Positions 26,367 to 36,038 of a DNA stretch of 64,000 nucleotides are shown piece after piece. Made by a program: the position numbers and the translations under genes. Position 1 is the stretch's first letter. The number at the start of each line of letters is the position of its first letter. Source of the stretch: Pigmentiphaga humi (GTDB lineage: Bacteria; Pseudomonadota; Gammaproteobacteria; Burkholderiales; Burkholderiaceae_B); assembly GCF_900606115.1 (NCBI RefSeq), contig NZ_UWPJ01000015.1, positions 62,001 through 126,000 of the forward strand, read 5' to 3'. Below the pieces are notes generated by a model that had not been told where the DNA came from, searched no databases, and worked only from the letters and a program-made list of their open reading frames with translations.

Positions 26367-27857
26367 ATGTCTGGAACGATTGCCGGCATGCCTGCGCGGG
26401 CTGCCGACCCGGCCGCCGTGCGCCTGCCCGCGCACCGCGACCTGTACTACGGCGGCCGCTGGCATGCGCCCGCCGGCGGCTATGCGGATACCTGGGACCC
26501 GGCCACGGGGACCAACCTAGGGGCTTGCGCGCACGCCGATGCCAGCGACGTCGATGCCGCGGTCCGGGCGGCGCAGGCCGCGTTCGCCGAATGGAGCCGG
26601 ATCCGGCCGGCCGACCGTGCCGCCGCGATGCGCCGGATCGCCGCGGTGCTGCGCGAGCATGCGCAGGAGCTGGCCCTGCTGGATGCGGTCAACTGCGGCA
26701 ATCCCGTAGCCGAAATGACGCGCGACGTGCTGGCCGCAGCAGCGCAATTCGATTTCTTTGCCGGGCTGGTCACCGAGATCAAGGGCGACACCATTCCCAT
26801 GGGCGAGGGCGTGGTCAACCTTTCCGTGCGCGAGCCCTATGGCGTGGTCGGGCGCATCGTCGCCTACAACCATCCGCTGATGTTCACCGCGGCCAAGAGC
26901 GCCGCGCCGCTGGCGGCCGGCAATACCGTCGTGATGAAGCCGCCGGTGCAGGCGCCGCTGTCGGCCTATCGCTGGATGGAACTCATCGACGGCATCCTGC
27001 CGCCCGGCGTGCTGAACGTGGTCAGCGGCGGGACGGAGTGCGGGGCGGCGCTGGCGGCGCATCCCGACGTCCCCTTCGTATCGCTGATCGGCAGCGTCGC
27101 CACCGGACGCGCGGTGGCGCGCGCGGGGGCGGACCGGCTCAAGCGCATCACGCTGGAACTGGGCGGCAAGAATGCCTGCATCGTCTACCCCGACGCCGAT
27201 CTCGAACGTGCCGGGCATGGCGCGGTCCACGGCATGAACTTCACCTGGAGCGGCCAATCCTGCGGTTCGACGTCGCGCCTGTTCGTCCATGAATCGGTGC
27301 ACGACCAGATCGTCGAACGCGTGCTCGACAAGATCCGGCACTACCGGCCCGGGCTGCCGACCGATCCGGCTACGACCATGGGAGCCATCGTGTCGCGCGC
27401 GCAGTACGACAAGATCATGAAGTACATCGACATCGGCCTGGGCGAGGGCGCCACGCTCGCCTGCGGCGGCAGGCGCCCGGACGATCCCGCCCTGCGCAAC
27501 GGCTTCTTCGTCGAGCCGACCGTGTTCACCGGCGTGCGCGCCGACATGCGCATCGCACAGGAAGAGATCTTCGGCCCGGTGCTGTCGGTGATCAAGTGGT
27601 CTGACGAAACCAGCATGTTCGAGCAGGTCAACGCCGTCGAATACGGCCTGACCGGCGCCGTCTATACCCGCGACCTCGCCCGCGCGCACCGCGCCGCCAG
27701 CCGCATCCAGGCGGGTTTCATCTGGGTCAACAACGCCGGGCCGCATTTCCTGGGCACGAGCTACGGCGGCTACAAGCAATCCGGCATAGGCCGCGACGAA
27801 TCCATCGAGGAACTGCTGTCGTATACGCAGGGCAAGAACATCAACATCACGTATTGA
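26367..27857 (+). CDS. NAD(P)-dependent aldehyde dehydrogenase
   Basis: The 496-residue product has normal ALDH length, with VAYNHPLM and KPPVQAPLSA for cofactor binding, the catalytic Glu264 in TLELGGKNAC and the nucleophile Cys299 in GQSCGSTSR. EEIFGPVLSVIKW and GGYKQSGIGRD also fit. It oxidises an aldehyde to the acid; the betaine-aldehyde or phenylacetaldehyde dehydrogenase group is the closest visible type, but the substrate is not certain. The start is preceded by AAGGA. A Bug gene follows after 61 bases with two hairpins between. Confidence 0.93.
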   Translation: MSGTIAGMPARAADPAAVRLPAHRDLYYGGRWHAPAGGYADTWDPATGTNLGACAHADASDVDAAVRAAQAAFAEWSRIRPADRAAAMRRIAAVLREHAQELALLDAVNCGNPVAEMTRDVLAAAAQFDFFAGLVTEIKGDTIPMGEGVVNLSVREPYGVVGRIVAYNHPLMFTAAKSAAPLAAGNTVVMKPPVQAPLSAYRWMELIDGILPPGVLNVVSGGTECGAALAAHPDVPFVSLIGSVATGRAVARAGADRLKRITLELGGKNACIVYPDADLERAGHGAVHGMNFTWSGQSCGSTSRLFVHESVHDQIVERVLDKIRHYRPGLPTDPATTMGAIVSRAQYDKIMKYIDIGLGEGATLACGGRRPDDPALRNGFFVEPTVFTGVRADMRIAQEEIFGPVLSVIKWSDETSMFEQVNAVEYGLTGAVYTRDLARAHRAASRIQAGFIWVNNAGPHFLGTSYGGYKQSGIGRDESIEELLSYTQGKNINITY

Positions 27858-27864
27858 TGCCGCA

Positions 27865-27882
27865 CCGGTTCTGCGGAACCGG
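27865..27882 (+). terminator. Intercistronic hairpin 1 after aldehyde dehydrogenase
   Basis: CCGGTTC and GAACCGG pair perfectly (7 bp) around a TGCG loop, 8 bases after the dehydrogenase stop. There is no T-run, so it is more likely an mRNA-stabilising or attenuating stem than a full terminator. Confidence 0.4.
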
Positions 27883-27887
27883 CAACA

Positions 27888-27901
27888 CCGGCGAAAGCCG
27901 G
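27888..27901 (+). other. Intercistronic hairpin 2 with GAAA tetraloop
   Basis: CCGGC and GCCGG close a GAAA tetraloop just before the AAGGA site of the Bug gene at 27,919. In tandem with hairpin 1 it may affect differential expression of the two genes. Confidence 0.4.
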
Positions 27902-27918
27902 CTGACAAGGATAAAGCA

Positions 27919-28896
27919 ATGAGACAACTGACCGCCAACCTGTTCATGGCATTCGGCGCGCTGGCGTGGGCCGCCCCCGCCGCCGCGCAGGAGTGGGCGC
28001 CGAGCAAGGCCCTGACCATCGTCGTGCCGGTGCCGCCGGGCTCCAGCACCGACATGCTGGCCCGCATTCTGGCCGAACGCCTGCCCGCCACGCTCGGCCA
28101 GCCGGTTGTGGTCACCAACCGTCCCGGCGCCAGCGGCCTGATCGGCGCCGGGGCGGTGGCGCGCTCCGAGGCCGACGGGCATACCTTGCTGCTGAGCGCC
28201 AGCACGCTGTTGGGCGCGCCGCATGTCCTGCCCAAGGGCGCGGGCGGCGGCGTGGACGTCGTCAAGGATCTCTCGCCCGTGGCGCGGACCGCCTCCTCGC
28301 CGCTGGTGATCCTGGCCAATCCGCAACTGGGCGTCAAGACGCCGGCCGACCTGGTGGCCTACCTGAAGAAGCATCCGGGGCTGCCCTATGCGTCGTCGGG
28401 CAATGGCTCGCCCCAGCACATCGCCGGCCAGCTCTTCATGAAGGCGACCGATACGGAGATGACGCACGTGCCCTACAAGGGCGTCATGCCGGCGGTGGTC
28501 GATACCATCAGCGGCCAGATCAAGCTGGCCTTCGGCGCGCTGGGCGGAGTGGGGCAGTACATCGAGGGCGGGCAGCTGGTTGCGCTGGCCGTCGCGGAAA
28601 AGCAGCGCACGCCGCTGCTGCCCAATGTGCCCACGCTGACCGAAAGCGGCATCCGCGGCGTCGAGATGAACGTGTTCTTCCCGGTATTCGTGGCCGCGGG
28701 CACGCCTGCGGCCGCGGTAGAACGCCTGAACCGCGAAATCAACCAGGTCATGCGCGCGCCGGACGTGAAGGAGAAAATGCGCGGCGCCGGGGTGGATACC
28801 TCGGGCAGCAGCGTGCAGGAAGCCGTGCAGGCGGTCAGGGAGGAATACGACCGCTATGCGCGCGTGGTGGCGGAGTTCGGCATCAAGGGAGAATAG
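27919..28896 (+). CDS. Bug-type tripartite tricarboxylate transporter substrate-binding protein
   Basis: The 325-residue product has a signal peptide (about 1-24, ending AAAQ), then the Bug strand ALTIVVPVPPGSSTDMLAR, VVTNRPGASGLIGAGAVA, and GNGSPQHIAGQLF and THVPYKGVMPAVVD ligand-site segments. It should deliver a carboxylate from the periplasm to a transporter encoded elsewhere, as TctAB genes are absent here. It follows the aldehyde dehydrogenase, probably in the same transcript, suggesting uptake of a compound whose breakdown yields an aldehyde. It is distinct from the Bug gene at 22,943. Confidence 0.92.
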   Translation: MRQLTANLFMAFGALAWAAPAAAQEWAPSKALTIVVPVPPGSSTDMLARILAERLPATLGQPVVVTNRPGASGLIGAGAVARSEADGHTLLLSASTLLGAPHVLPKGAGGGVDVVKDLSPVARTASSPLVILANPQLGVKTPADLVAYLKKHPGLPYASSGNGSPQHIAGQLFMKATDTEMTHVPYKGVMPAVVDTISGQIKLAFGALGGVGQYIEGGQLVALAVAEKQRTPLLPNVPTLTESGIRGVEMNVFFPVFVAAGTPAAAVERLNREINQVMRAPDVKEKMRGAGVDTSGSSVQEAVQAVREEYDRYARVVAEFGIKGE

Positions 28897-28906
28897 CGGG
28901 GCTACG

Positions 28907-28931
28907 CGCCTGGGCGACAGCCGCCCAGGCG
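28907..28931. terminator. Bidirectional terminator-like hairpin
   Basis: CGCCTGGGCG and CGCCCAGGCG pair perfectly (10 bp) around a 5-base loop, between the convergent Bug and autotransporter genes. The T-content downstream is modest (GGTTCTTC), so termination strength is uncertain. Confidence 0.5.
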
Positions 28932-28954
28932 GCCGTCGGTTCTTCACGTTACCC

Positions 28955-31684
28955 TCAGAAGCTCGCCTTCAACGCGAGCGCGACCCGGTGATCCCGGCCG
29001 CCGCTGCCGAAGGCGCCGCGGTAATCGAGCGCGAGCCGGGTGCGCGGACCCAGCGCCAGCGACGCCCCGGCTTCCAGCACCAGTGCGTGCCGCGCCAGCG
29101 GCGCGGCCGACGTCGTGAACGCCACCGTTTCGGCCCCGGCGAAGGCCAGCGCGCGGGTCGCCTCGGCGCGCGGCGCATATTGCCAGCCGGCGCCGACGCT
29201 CCACCGGCCGCGCACGCTGGAATCCGCCGGCTCTCCGCGCAGGCGCGCGCCCAGCGACAGCACGGCGTAGCTGGCGCTCTGCGCCTGCGCCGCAAGCGCG
29301 GCGGGCCCGCCGGTTTCGCGGAAACCGTGCAGGCGCTGCCACTGCCAGGCCGCGCCGGCATAGGGTTCGACCGCCAACTGCGCCCGCAGCGGCATGCGGT
29401 ACCGGGCCTCGGCGAACGCATGCACCGCGTCGGCGGGATAATCGGCGGCCAGCTCCTGCGCGCCGCCGACGTCGAGAGAGCGCCGGGTTTCGATCCGGTG
29501 CCGCGCATAGCCCAGCCCCAGCGACACGCCCACTTCGCGCCCTTCCGGCTGGGCCCACGCGCCCCGTCCGTATCCCAGCAGGGCATAGCTGTCCAGGTCG
29601 GCCCGGCCGCCGTGGCCGTCGAGATCGAGCCGCCCCTGCATGGCGCCGGCCGCGGCGCCCAGTCTCCAGTGCGGCGATACCGGACGGTCGCCGCCCAGTT
29701 GGATGCCGGCGTGGCGGGTATCGGCGCCGAGGTGGCCGTCGCGAGCCGACTGCCTTCCGCCCTGGGCCACGATCCGGGCCCACAGCGGCGATTCCGGCGC
29801 CGCGAGGGAGGCGCGGTCGCGCACCGCGTCGGCAAGCAGCCGCGACGGCGTCCACAGCGCCGGCCCCACTGCGGCGTGCAATTCGCCGGAGAGCGGGTCC
29901 ATCCGCGACGCGAGATCCGCCGGCGCCGTATTCAGCAGATCGTCGTACAGCGAGGCCAGCCCCGCGGACGGCGCCGCCGAATGGCGATCCAGCGCATTGC
30001 CTGCCGCGCGCTGGTTGGCCGTCGTAAGGAAAGGCTCGAACGGCAGGTCGCTGCGCCGTACCGCCAGGTCGATCTGCGTGGGCGAGGTTTCTTCCAGCAC
30101 GGCGGCGAGAAAGGGCCGGTCTGCGGTGGCGAGGTCGGCGCGCACGCCGTCGTATCCGCCCTCGATGCCGCCGGCGGCCAGCAGTATCGGGTAGCGCGTG
30201 CCCAGGCGCAGCGGACCGGCCAGCAGCGGCATGATCTCGCCGCCCTCCAGCGTGGCCGCGCCCGCCACCGTTATGCGTTCGCCGCTGCCGGCATCCAGCA
30301 CGTGCAGCGCGCCTGGCCGCGACCGGTAATCGCCGGCCACGGTGGCCGCCCCGAGCACCACGCCGCCCGTATCCAGCCCGCCGATCGAGCCCTTGGCCAG
30401 CAGCGTGCCGCCGCTCTCCACGGCCACCGACCCGGCGAGCGAGCCGTCCACGCGCAGCACGCCGCCCGATACCCGGGTCGTGCCCGTATAAGTATTGTTA
30501 CCGGCCAGCACCAGCGTGCCGGCGCCGGCTTTGACGAGCCCGCCGGCGCCGGAAATATCGTTGCCGAACACCGAATCCCACCCCTGCGTATCAACCGCGA
30601 AGTCGGCAAGAAACTGCGCCGGACCCAGCACCGCGCGGCCGGCATCGAGCAGCCCCCAGCCATAGCGCTCGTCCACGCCCGGGTCGCCGATATCGCGCGC
30701 CGTGGTCAGCAGCGTCTGCTGCAAGTGGTACGCGGTGAAATAAGGAAACGCCTGCTTCACCAGCGCCGCGGCTCCCGCTACCAGCGGCGCGGCCATCGAC
30801 GTGCCGTCCATCTCGAGATAGCCCGTGCCCGTGCCGGCGACCGACAGCACCTTGCGCGCGGTGGTGCCGCCCGGCGCCGTCAGGCACCAGTCTTTCGCCA
30901 TCCCGCAATGGTTGGCGTAGCCCACCGCCTCGCCCTCCACGCCGACCGACGTGACCGCGAGCCAGTTCGACTGCAGCTCGGGAAACAGCGCGGGCGCGCC
31001 GGCCAGCACTTCCGGATGCGGCTGCGTGCTGTTGCCCGCGGCCACGACCACCAGCACATCGGCCTCGGCGAGCCGCCGCATCGCCGCCACCGTCAAGGGA
31101 TTCTCGGCCTGGTAGCCTTCAGGCGTGTAGTCCCCCACATGGCACGGCGGCGTGCCGATGCTGCCGTCGCAGCGGTTCAATCCCAGGCTGGCGTTCATGA
31201 TGGTCACCCGCTGCTCCGCCATGTAATCCAGGCCCTGAGCGAACATCCTGTCGGTGGATTCCGCATAGGGATTCAGGCCCGCCACCATCAGCTTCGCATC
31301 GAAGGCGATGCCGTGCATGCCCACCCCATCGCGCCGGGCGGCGATCAGGCCGCCCACGTGCGAGCCATGGAGGCCGGGGTCGGTGCCGCTGCCGGGGGTG
31401 TAGGGTTTTTTCGCCAGGAAGTCGTAGCCGCCCAGGAACTGTCCCTGGAATTCGGAATGGCTGCCGTTGAGCCCCGAATCGAAAACGCCCACCACTACGC
31501 CGCGCCCGGTGAACCCGCGGTCGTAGGCATCGGCCGCATTGACCAGCGCAAGCCCCGGCTGGCGCCGGTATTCCTCGGTGTCGTAGGGCGAGGCACGGAG
31601 CGGGAAGGGCGCGCCCAGCACGCCGGCTGCCATCAGGCAGGAGAACAGCCTGCCGACGCGCAGGCAAGAGCGGGGGGAGGACAT
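28955..31684 (-). CDS. Subtilisin-like serine protease autotransporter (SphB-like)
   Basis: The 909-residue product has a signal peptide (about 1-31), a subtilase domain with Asp69 (VFDSGLNGSHSEF), His106 (GLHGSHVGG) and Ser296 (DGTSMAAPLVAGA), one passenger-associated repeat (GTLVLAGNNTYTG), a linker, and a C-terminal beta-barrel of about 270 residues ending in Phe, the autotransporter signature. It would be exported and anchored in the outer membrane, where such proteases mature other surface proteins. Bordetella SphB1 works this way on filamentous haemagglutinin; which SphB this matches is not clear. The upstream frame is Arg/Cys-rich, so 31,684 was chosen. It lies after cyoD with a hairpin between. 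Confidence 0.9.
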   Translation of the reverse strand: MSSPRSCLRVGRLFSCLMAAGVLGAPFPLRASPYDTEEYRRQPGLALVNAADAYDRGFTGRGVVVGVFDSGLNGSHSEFQGQFLGGYDFLAKKPYTPGSGTDPGLHGSHVGGLIAARRDGVGMHGIAFDAKLMVAGLNPYAESTDRMFAQGLDYMAEQRVTIMNASLGLNRCDGSIGTPPCHVGDYTPEGYQAENPLTVAAMRRLAEADVLVVVAAGNSTQPHPEVLAGAPALFPELQSNWLAVTSVGVEGEAVGYANHCGMAKDWCLTAPGGTTARKVLSVAGTGTGYLEMDGTSMAAPLVAGAAALVKQAFPYFTAYHLQQTLLTTARDIGDPGVDERYGWGLLDAGRAVLGPAQFLADFAVDTQGWDSVFGNDISGAGGLVKAGAGTLVLAGNNTYTGTTRVSGGVLRVDGSLAGSVAVESGGTLLAKGSIGGLDTGGVVLGAATVAGDYRSRPGALHVLDAGSGERITVAGAATLEGGEIMPLLAGPLRLGTRYPILLAAGGIEGGYDGVRADLATADRPFLAAVLEETSPTQIDLAVRRSDLPFEPFLTTANQRAAGNALDRHSAAPSAGLASLYDDLLNTAPADLASRMDPLSGELHAAVGPALWTPSRLLADAVRDRASLAAPESPLWARIVAQGGRQSARDGHLGADTRHAGIQLGGDRPVSPHWRLGAAAGAMQGRLDLDGHGGRADLDSYALLGYGRGAWAQPEGREVGVSLGLGYARHRIETRRSLDVGGAQELAADYPADAVHAFAEARYRMPLRAQLAVEPYAGAAWQWQRLHGFRETGGPAALAAQAQSASYAVLSLGARLRGEPADSSVRGRWSVGAGWQYAPRAEATRALAFAGAETVAFTTSAAPLARHALVLEAGASLALGPRTRLALDYRGAFGSGGRDHRVALALKASF

Positions 31685-31763
31685 GGGGAAATTGGGGCCG
31701 CAGCGAAGACGAAAGCCGCATTGTGCGGTCAGGCGCGCCGTGCGGCAATGGCTGGGCCGACGT

Positions 31764-31791
31764 GGAAACGGCCGCATGCGCGGCCGTTTCC
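31764..31791. terminator. Hairpin between cyoD and the autotransporter gene
   Basis: GGAAACGGCCGC and GCGGCCGTTTCC pair over 12 bp around ATGC. It lies 27 bases after the cyoD stop and would terminate the cyo operon. The arms themselves end in A and T runs, giving a U-rich 3' arm on the minus strand. Confidence 0.6.
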
Positions 31792-31817
31792 TTTCCTGCA
31801 GGGCTTGCCGGACGCGC

Positions 31818-32165
31818 TTACATGACCATCATGTTCGCGTTCATGTTGTGCAGCACCCATGCGGAGCCGCCGACGATGATCGCGATGATCAGGAGCGTGA
31901 ACAGGAAGGACGACAGGTTCTCGCGCTGCTCGGGCGAGGTGCCCATGTGCAGGAAGAACACCAGTTGCACGACCAATTGCAGCACGCACAGCGCGATCAG
32001 CGCCGAGGCCGCGGCAAAGCCGGTCAGGACGTCGCCCATGACGACGCCGAAGGACATCAGCGTCAGCACGATGCACAGCGCGAAGCCGATGATGTAGGAC
32101 TTGACCGAACCGTGGCTGGCGGAGTGGCTGTCGTGGCTATCGGCCGTGGAAGAGTGTTGCGCCAT
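31818..32165 (-). CDS. cyoD: Cytochrome bo3 quinol oxidase subunit IV
   Basis: The 115-residue product has a His/Ser-rich N-terminus and three membrane helices (KSYIIGFALCIVLTLMSFGV, ALIALCVLQLVVQLVFFLHM, LFTLLIIAIIVGGSAWVL), the form of CyoD. This small subunit aids assembly of the CuB centre. Its ATG overlaps the TAA/TAG region of cyoC at one base (32,165), so it is translated in step with it. It is the last gene of cyoABCD; the usual next gene cyoE (haem O synthase) is not here. Confidence 0.94.
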   Translation of the reverse strand: MAQHSSTADSHDSHSASHGSVKSYIIGFALCIVLTLMSFGVVMGDVLTGFAAASALIALCVLQLVVQLVFFLHMGTSPEQRENLSSFLFTLLIIAIIVGGSAWVLHNMNANMMVM

Positions 32166-32800
32166 TACAGGGCTCCGAACAGGTAGACGAAGGTGAACAC
32201 GCAGATCCAGACCAGGTCCAGAAAGTGCCAGAACAGGCTCAGGCAGGCCATGCGGCGGCGAACGATGGGATCCAGGCCGTAGCGGCTGACCATGTGCATC
32301 ATCACCAGCATCCAGATCAGGCCCGAGGTCACGTGCAGGCCGTGCGTGCCCACCAGCGTGAAGAAGGCCGACAGGTAGGCGCTGCGGCCCGGGCCGGCGC
32401 CTTCGGAGATCAGGTGGTGGAACTCGTAGATCTCCATCGCGATGAAGCCGGCGCCGAACAGGAAGGTGACCGCCATCCAGGCCAGCACCCTGCCGCGCCG
32501 GCCCGCGTGCAGGCCCTGCATCGCCATGCCGAAGGTCACGCTGCTGACCAGCAGCAGCATGGTTTCGGTCAGTACGAACGACAGGTCGAACAGCTCGCTG
32601 CCACGCGGACCGCCCGCCGTCGCGCCGGACAGCACGGCGAACGTGGCGAACAGCACCGAGAAAATGAGCAAATCGCTCATCAGGTAGATCCAGAACCCCA
32701 GAACGGTCTTGGATCCGTCGTCGTGATGCTCGTGGTGGCCGTGCCCATGCACGTCGCCGCCGCGAGGGTGAATCTTCGGAAGAGCTACTGCTTGACTCAT
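32165..32800 (-). CDS. cyoC: Cytochrome bo3 quinol oxidase subunit III
   Basis: The 211-residue product begins at 32,800 with a His-rich stretch ([11 protein letters not shown]) then five membrane helices, with [20 protein letters not shown], typical of CyoC. The family subunit III of haem-copper oxidases supports proton uptake and stability. A longer frame starts at 32,830 but the ATG at 32,800 has a better context. The gap to cyoB is 130 bases and holds a dispersed repeat. Confidence 0.94.
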   Translation of the reverse strand: MSQAVALPKIHPRGGDVHGHGHHEHHDDGSKTVLGFWIYLMSDLLIFSVLFATFAVLSGATAGGPRGSELFDLSFVLTETMLLLVSSVTFGMAMQGLHAGRRGRVLAWMAVTFLFGAGFIAMEIYEFHHLISEGAGPGRSAYLSAFFTLVGTHGLHVTSGLIWMLVMMHMVSRYGLDPIVRRRMACLSLFWHFLDLVWICVFTFVYLFGAL

Positions 32801-32852
32801 ATCAATCTTCAAAAAATCGGCGCTCCGCACCGAAACAATGCTCCACGACCCT

Positions 32853-32929
32853 GGAAACCGCGGATCCGGCTCCGCCGGTCCGCCAGTTTCGCCCCCTGGG
32901 GGGCGCGCGAAGCGCGTAGGGGGGGGACC
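32853..32929. repeat. Dispersed hairpin repeat, copy 1 (between cyoB and cyoC)
   Basis: These 77 bases, read on the minus strand, align along their whole length with 44,192-44,270 on the plus strand. Shared parts are a C-run, TACGCGCTTCGCGCG and TATGCGCTTATGCGCG-like hairpins, and the core CCGGCGGAGCCGG flanked by GCGGA and TCCGC. It sits inside the cyo operon, where it may form an RNA stem. Confidence 0.7.
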
Positions 32930-32930
32930 T

Positions 32931-34925
32931 CTACGCCGCCAATTTGGCGGCGGCAGCAGCAGTGGCGGTCTCGTGGTGCGCGTTCTCGATGCGCGTGACT
33001 TCGTCGGCTTTCACGTAGTAGTCCACGTCGCGGTCGTAGGCGCGGGCGATGAAGCCGGCGATCATGCCGACCAGGCCGGCGCCGGCCAGCCACCAGATGT
33101 GCCAGACCAGCGCGAAGCTCAGGATGGTGCCCGCGATGCCGATGTAGACCCCGGCGCCGGTGTTGCGCGGCATGTGGATGTCTTCGTAGCGGGCGGGTCG
33201 CTGGTAGGCGACGCCGGTTTCCTTGTCATGCCAGAACTGGTCGAGGTGGGTCACTTGGGGCACCTTTGCAAAGTTGTAGAACGGCGGGGGAGAGGAAATG
33301 GACCATTCCAGAGTGCGGCCACCCCAGGGGTCGCCGTCGAAGTCCGGATTCTTCTTGCGGTCGCGGATGCTCACGGCGATCTGCAGCAGCAGGAGCGCGA
33401 TGCCGATCGCGATCACGACGGCGCCGACCCAGGCGACGATCAGGTAAGGCTGCCAGGCCGGGTTGTCGTAGTGGTTCAGGCGCCGCGTCATGCCCATGAA
33501 GCCGAGGATGTACAGCGGCACGAAGGCCAGGAAGAAGCCGACGAACCAGAACGCGCACGACAGCTTGCCCAGGCGCTCGTTGAGCTTGAAGCCGAAGGCC
33601 TTGGGGAACCAGTAGGTCATCGCCGCGATGCAGCCGAACAGCACGCCGCCGATGATGGTGTTGTGGAAGTGGGCGATCAGGAACAGGCTGTTGTGCAGCA
33701 CGAACGAGACCGCGGGGATGGCGATCAGCACGCCGGTCATGCCGCCGATCACGAAAGTGATCATGAAGGCCAGCGTCCACCACATCGAGGCGCTCAGTTC
33801 GACCCGGCCGCGGTACATGGTGAACAGCCAGTTGAAGACCTTGGCGCCGGTGGGCACCGAGATGATCATGGTGGCGATGCCGAAGAAGGCGTTGACGTTG
33901 GCGCCCGAGCCCATGGTGAAGAAGTGGTGCAGCCATACCAGGAACGACAGCACGCCGATCGCCGCCGTGGCATAGACCATGGACTTGTAGCCGAACAGCG
34001 GCTTGCGCGAAAATGTGGAGACGATCTCCGAGAATGCGCCGAAGCAGGGCAGGACCAGGATGTAGACCTCGGGGTGGCCCCAGATCCAGATCAGGTTCAC
34101 GTACATCATCACGTTGCCGCCGAGGTCGTTCGTGAAGAAGTGCATGCCCAGGTAGCGGTCGGCCGTCAGCAGCGCCAGCGTGGCGGTCAGCACCGGGAAG
34201 GCGGCGACGATCAGGATGTTGGTGACCAGCGCGGTCCACGTGAACACCGGCATCTTCATCATCGTCATGCCCGGGGCGCGCATGCGCAGGATGGTGACGA
34301 TGAAGTTGATGCCGCTGAGCGTGGTGCCCAGTCCCGATAGCTGCAGGGCCCAGATGTAGTAGTCCACGCCGACGCCGGGGCTGTAGTCCAGGCCCGACAG
34401 CGGCGGATAGGCGAGCCAGCCGGTGGCGGCGAATTCGCCGACGAACAGCGACATCATGATCAGCACGACGGCGCCGCCGAACAGCCAGAAGCTCAGCGAG
34501 TTCAGGAACGGATACGCCACGTCGCGCGCACCGATCTGCAGCGGCACGACGATGTTCATCAGGCCCGTGATGAACGGCATGGCCATGAAGAAGATCATGA
34601 TCACGCCGTGGGCGGTGAAAATCTGGTCGTAGTGGTGGGGCGGCAGGTAGCCGGCCGAGTCACCGGCGGCGACGGCCAGCTGCGTGCGCATCATGATGGC
34701 GTCGGCGAAGCCGCGCAGCAGCATGATCAGCGCCACGATGATGTACATGATGCCGATGCGCTTGTGGTCGACGGTGGTCAGCCATTCTTTCCACAGGTAG
34801 GTCCACTTGCCGTAATACGTGACGGCGCCCAGCAAGGCGGCGCCCAAAATGATGACCGCGGCCAGCGTGACCATGACGATGGGTTCATGGTACGGAATGG
34901 CCTCCAGGGTCAGTTTTCCGAACAT
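32931..34925 (-). CDS. cyoB: Cytochrome bo3 quinol oxidase subunit I
   Basis: The 664-residue product is the haem-copper catalytic subunit with about 15 membrane helices. [11 protein letters not shown] holds a haem b His, [15 protein letters not shown] the CuB His with its crosslinked Tyr, WLHHFFTMG the two further CuB His and [11 protein letters not shown] the haem His pair. It oxidises ubiquinol and reduces O2 to water, pumping protons. The N-terminus and the C-terminal extension after [12 protein letters not shown] match CyoB and not aa3-type cytochrome oxidases. cyoA lies 6 bases upstream. Confidence 0.97.
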   Translation of the reverse strand: MFGKLTLEAIPYHEPIVMVTLAAVIILGAALLGAVTYYGKWTYLWKEWLTTVDHKRIGIMYIIVALIMLLRGFADAIMMRTQLAVAAGDSAGYLPPHHYDQIFTAHGVIMIFFMAMPFITGLMNIVVPLQIGARDVAYPFLNSLSFWLFGGAVVLIMMSLFVGEFAATGWLAYPPLSGLDYSPGVGVDYYIWALQLSGLGTTLSGINFIVTILRMRAPGMTMMKMPVFTWTALVTNILIVAAFPVLTATLALLTADRYLGMHFFTNDLGGNVMMYVNLIWIWGHPEVYILVLPCFGAFSEIVSTFSRKPLFGYKSMVYATAAIGVLSFLVWLHHFFTMGSGANVNAFFGIATMIISVPTGAKVFNWLFTMYRGRVELSASMWWTLAFMITFVIGGMTGVLIAIPAVSFVLHNSLFLIAHFHNTIIGGVLFGCIAAMTYWFPKAFGFKLNERLGKLSCAFWFVGFFLAFVPLYILGFMGMTRRLNHYDNPAWQPYLIVAWVGAVVIAIGIALLLLQIAVSIRDRKKNPDFDGDPWGGRTLEWSISSPPPFYNFAKVPQVTHLDQFWHDKETGVAYQRPARYEDIHMPRNTGAGVYIGIAGTILSFALVWHIWWLAGAGLVGMIAGFIARAYDRDVDYYVKADEVTRIENAHHETATAAAAAKLAA

Positions 34926-34931
34926 CGATGT

Positions 34932-35840
34932 TTACTCCGACAAGGCGATCTTGGATAGATTGGCAGGCGTGCACATACCGGTATCCATGCCTGCGGAGGC
35001 CATGTACTGGTTGATGATGCCGTCAAACATGTTGGGCGCTGCGCCCGAGTAGTAGGCCACCGGCTCGTGCTCGCTCGGCGAGACCAGGGCCTGGTAGGCC
35101 GTCGGGGTCATTTCCTGCGGCGAGGACTGGACCTTGGCGACCCACTGCTCGAACTCTTCCCGGCTGGAGGCGATGGCTTTGAAGCGCATGCCGGAGAAGC
35201 CCGAGCCGCTGTAGTTGGCGGATACGCCCGCATAGGTGCCCGGCTCGCGCGCGATGAGGTGGAGCTTGGTGGTCATGCCCGCCATCGAGTAGATCTGGCT
35301 GCCCAGCTGCGGGATGAAGAAGGAGTTCATGACCGAGGCGGACGTGATGCGGAAATTCACCGGCACGTCGACCGGGAAGGTGATCTCGTTGACCGTCGCG
35401 ATCTTGTATTCGGGATAGATGAACAGCCACTTCCAGTCGAGCGAAACCACGTCGATCTCGATAGGCTTGGCCTCGGCCTCCAGGGGCTTGTACGGATCCA
35501 GCGCGTGCGAGCTCTTCCAGGTCATGACGGCCAGAATGGCGACGATGATGCAGGGAATCGTCCACACCACGACTTCGACCGCGGTGGAGTGCGACCACTT
35601 CGGGTCGTAGACAGCCTTGGTGTTGGAGGAGCGGTACTTCCAGGCGAACACGATGGTCAGGATGATGACCGGGATGACGATCAGCAGCATCAATCCGAGC
35701 GCGGTCAGGAGCAGGGTTTTTTCTTGGGCGCCGATGTCGCCCTTGGGATTCAGAACGTCCATGTTGCAGCCAGCCAGCAGCAACAGGACCACGCCGGCGC
35801 CCAGCGCGCGCCTTGCGTTCGCAAAGAAGGATTTACTCAC
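34932..35840 (-). CDS. cyoA: Cytochrome bo3 quinol oxidase subunit II
   Basis: The 302-residue product starts at GTG and has a lipoprotein signal with the lipobox LLAGC (Cys25), two membrane helices ([19 protein letters not shown] and [17 protein letters not shown]) and a cupredoxin domain with [12 protein letters not shown]. No CuA ligands are seen, as expected for a quinol oxidase. It is the first gene of cyoABCD. The region between it and the RegA-like gene holds two palindromic response-regulator boxes. Confidence 0.96.
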   Translation of the reverse strand: MSKSFFANARRALGAGVVLLLLAGCNMDVLNPKGDIGAQEKTLLLTALGLMLLIVIPVIILTIVFAWKYRSSNTKAVYDPKWSHSTAVEVVVWTIPCIIVAILAVMTWKSSHALDPYKPLEAEAKPIEIDVVSLDWKWLFIYPEYKIATVNEITFPVDVPVNFRITSASVMNSFFIPQLGSQIYSMAGMTTKLHLIAREPGTYAGVSANYSGSGFSGMRFKAIASSREEFEQWVAKVQSSPQEMTPTAYQALVSPSEHEPVAYYSGAAPNMFDGIINQYMASAGMDTGMCTPANLSKIALSE

Positions 35841-35907
35841 GTCCAGCCTTGGGTTGAAGAAGGGATGGCGAAGTCCGCCAGTCCCGCATCCTAAAGAAGA
35901 CGTCTCG

Positions 35908-35922
35908 TGTCGCAGTGCGACA
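35908..35922. promoter_or_regulatory. RegA/PrrA-type box 1, TGTCGC-AGT-GCGACA
   Basis: Perfect 6-3-6 inverted repeat, 68 bases upstream of the cyoA start. The half-sites GCGACA and TGTCGC are those reported for RegA/PrrA/ActR-family regulators, here facing outward. The RegA-like regulator gene is adjacent. Confidence 0.5.
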
Positions 35923-36038
35923 AATAGTCGCGCATGGCGTGGCTGCCGGCAGGAGAGAGAATCAGGGAAAGCCCTGATGCGTCAGGGTTTTCTATAGGTA
36001 TCGCCAGCGGGAGCCGGGCTGAGGGAGGGATGAGGCCT

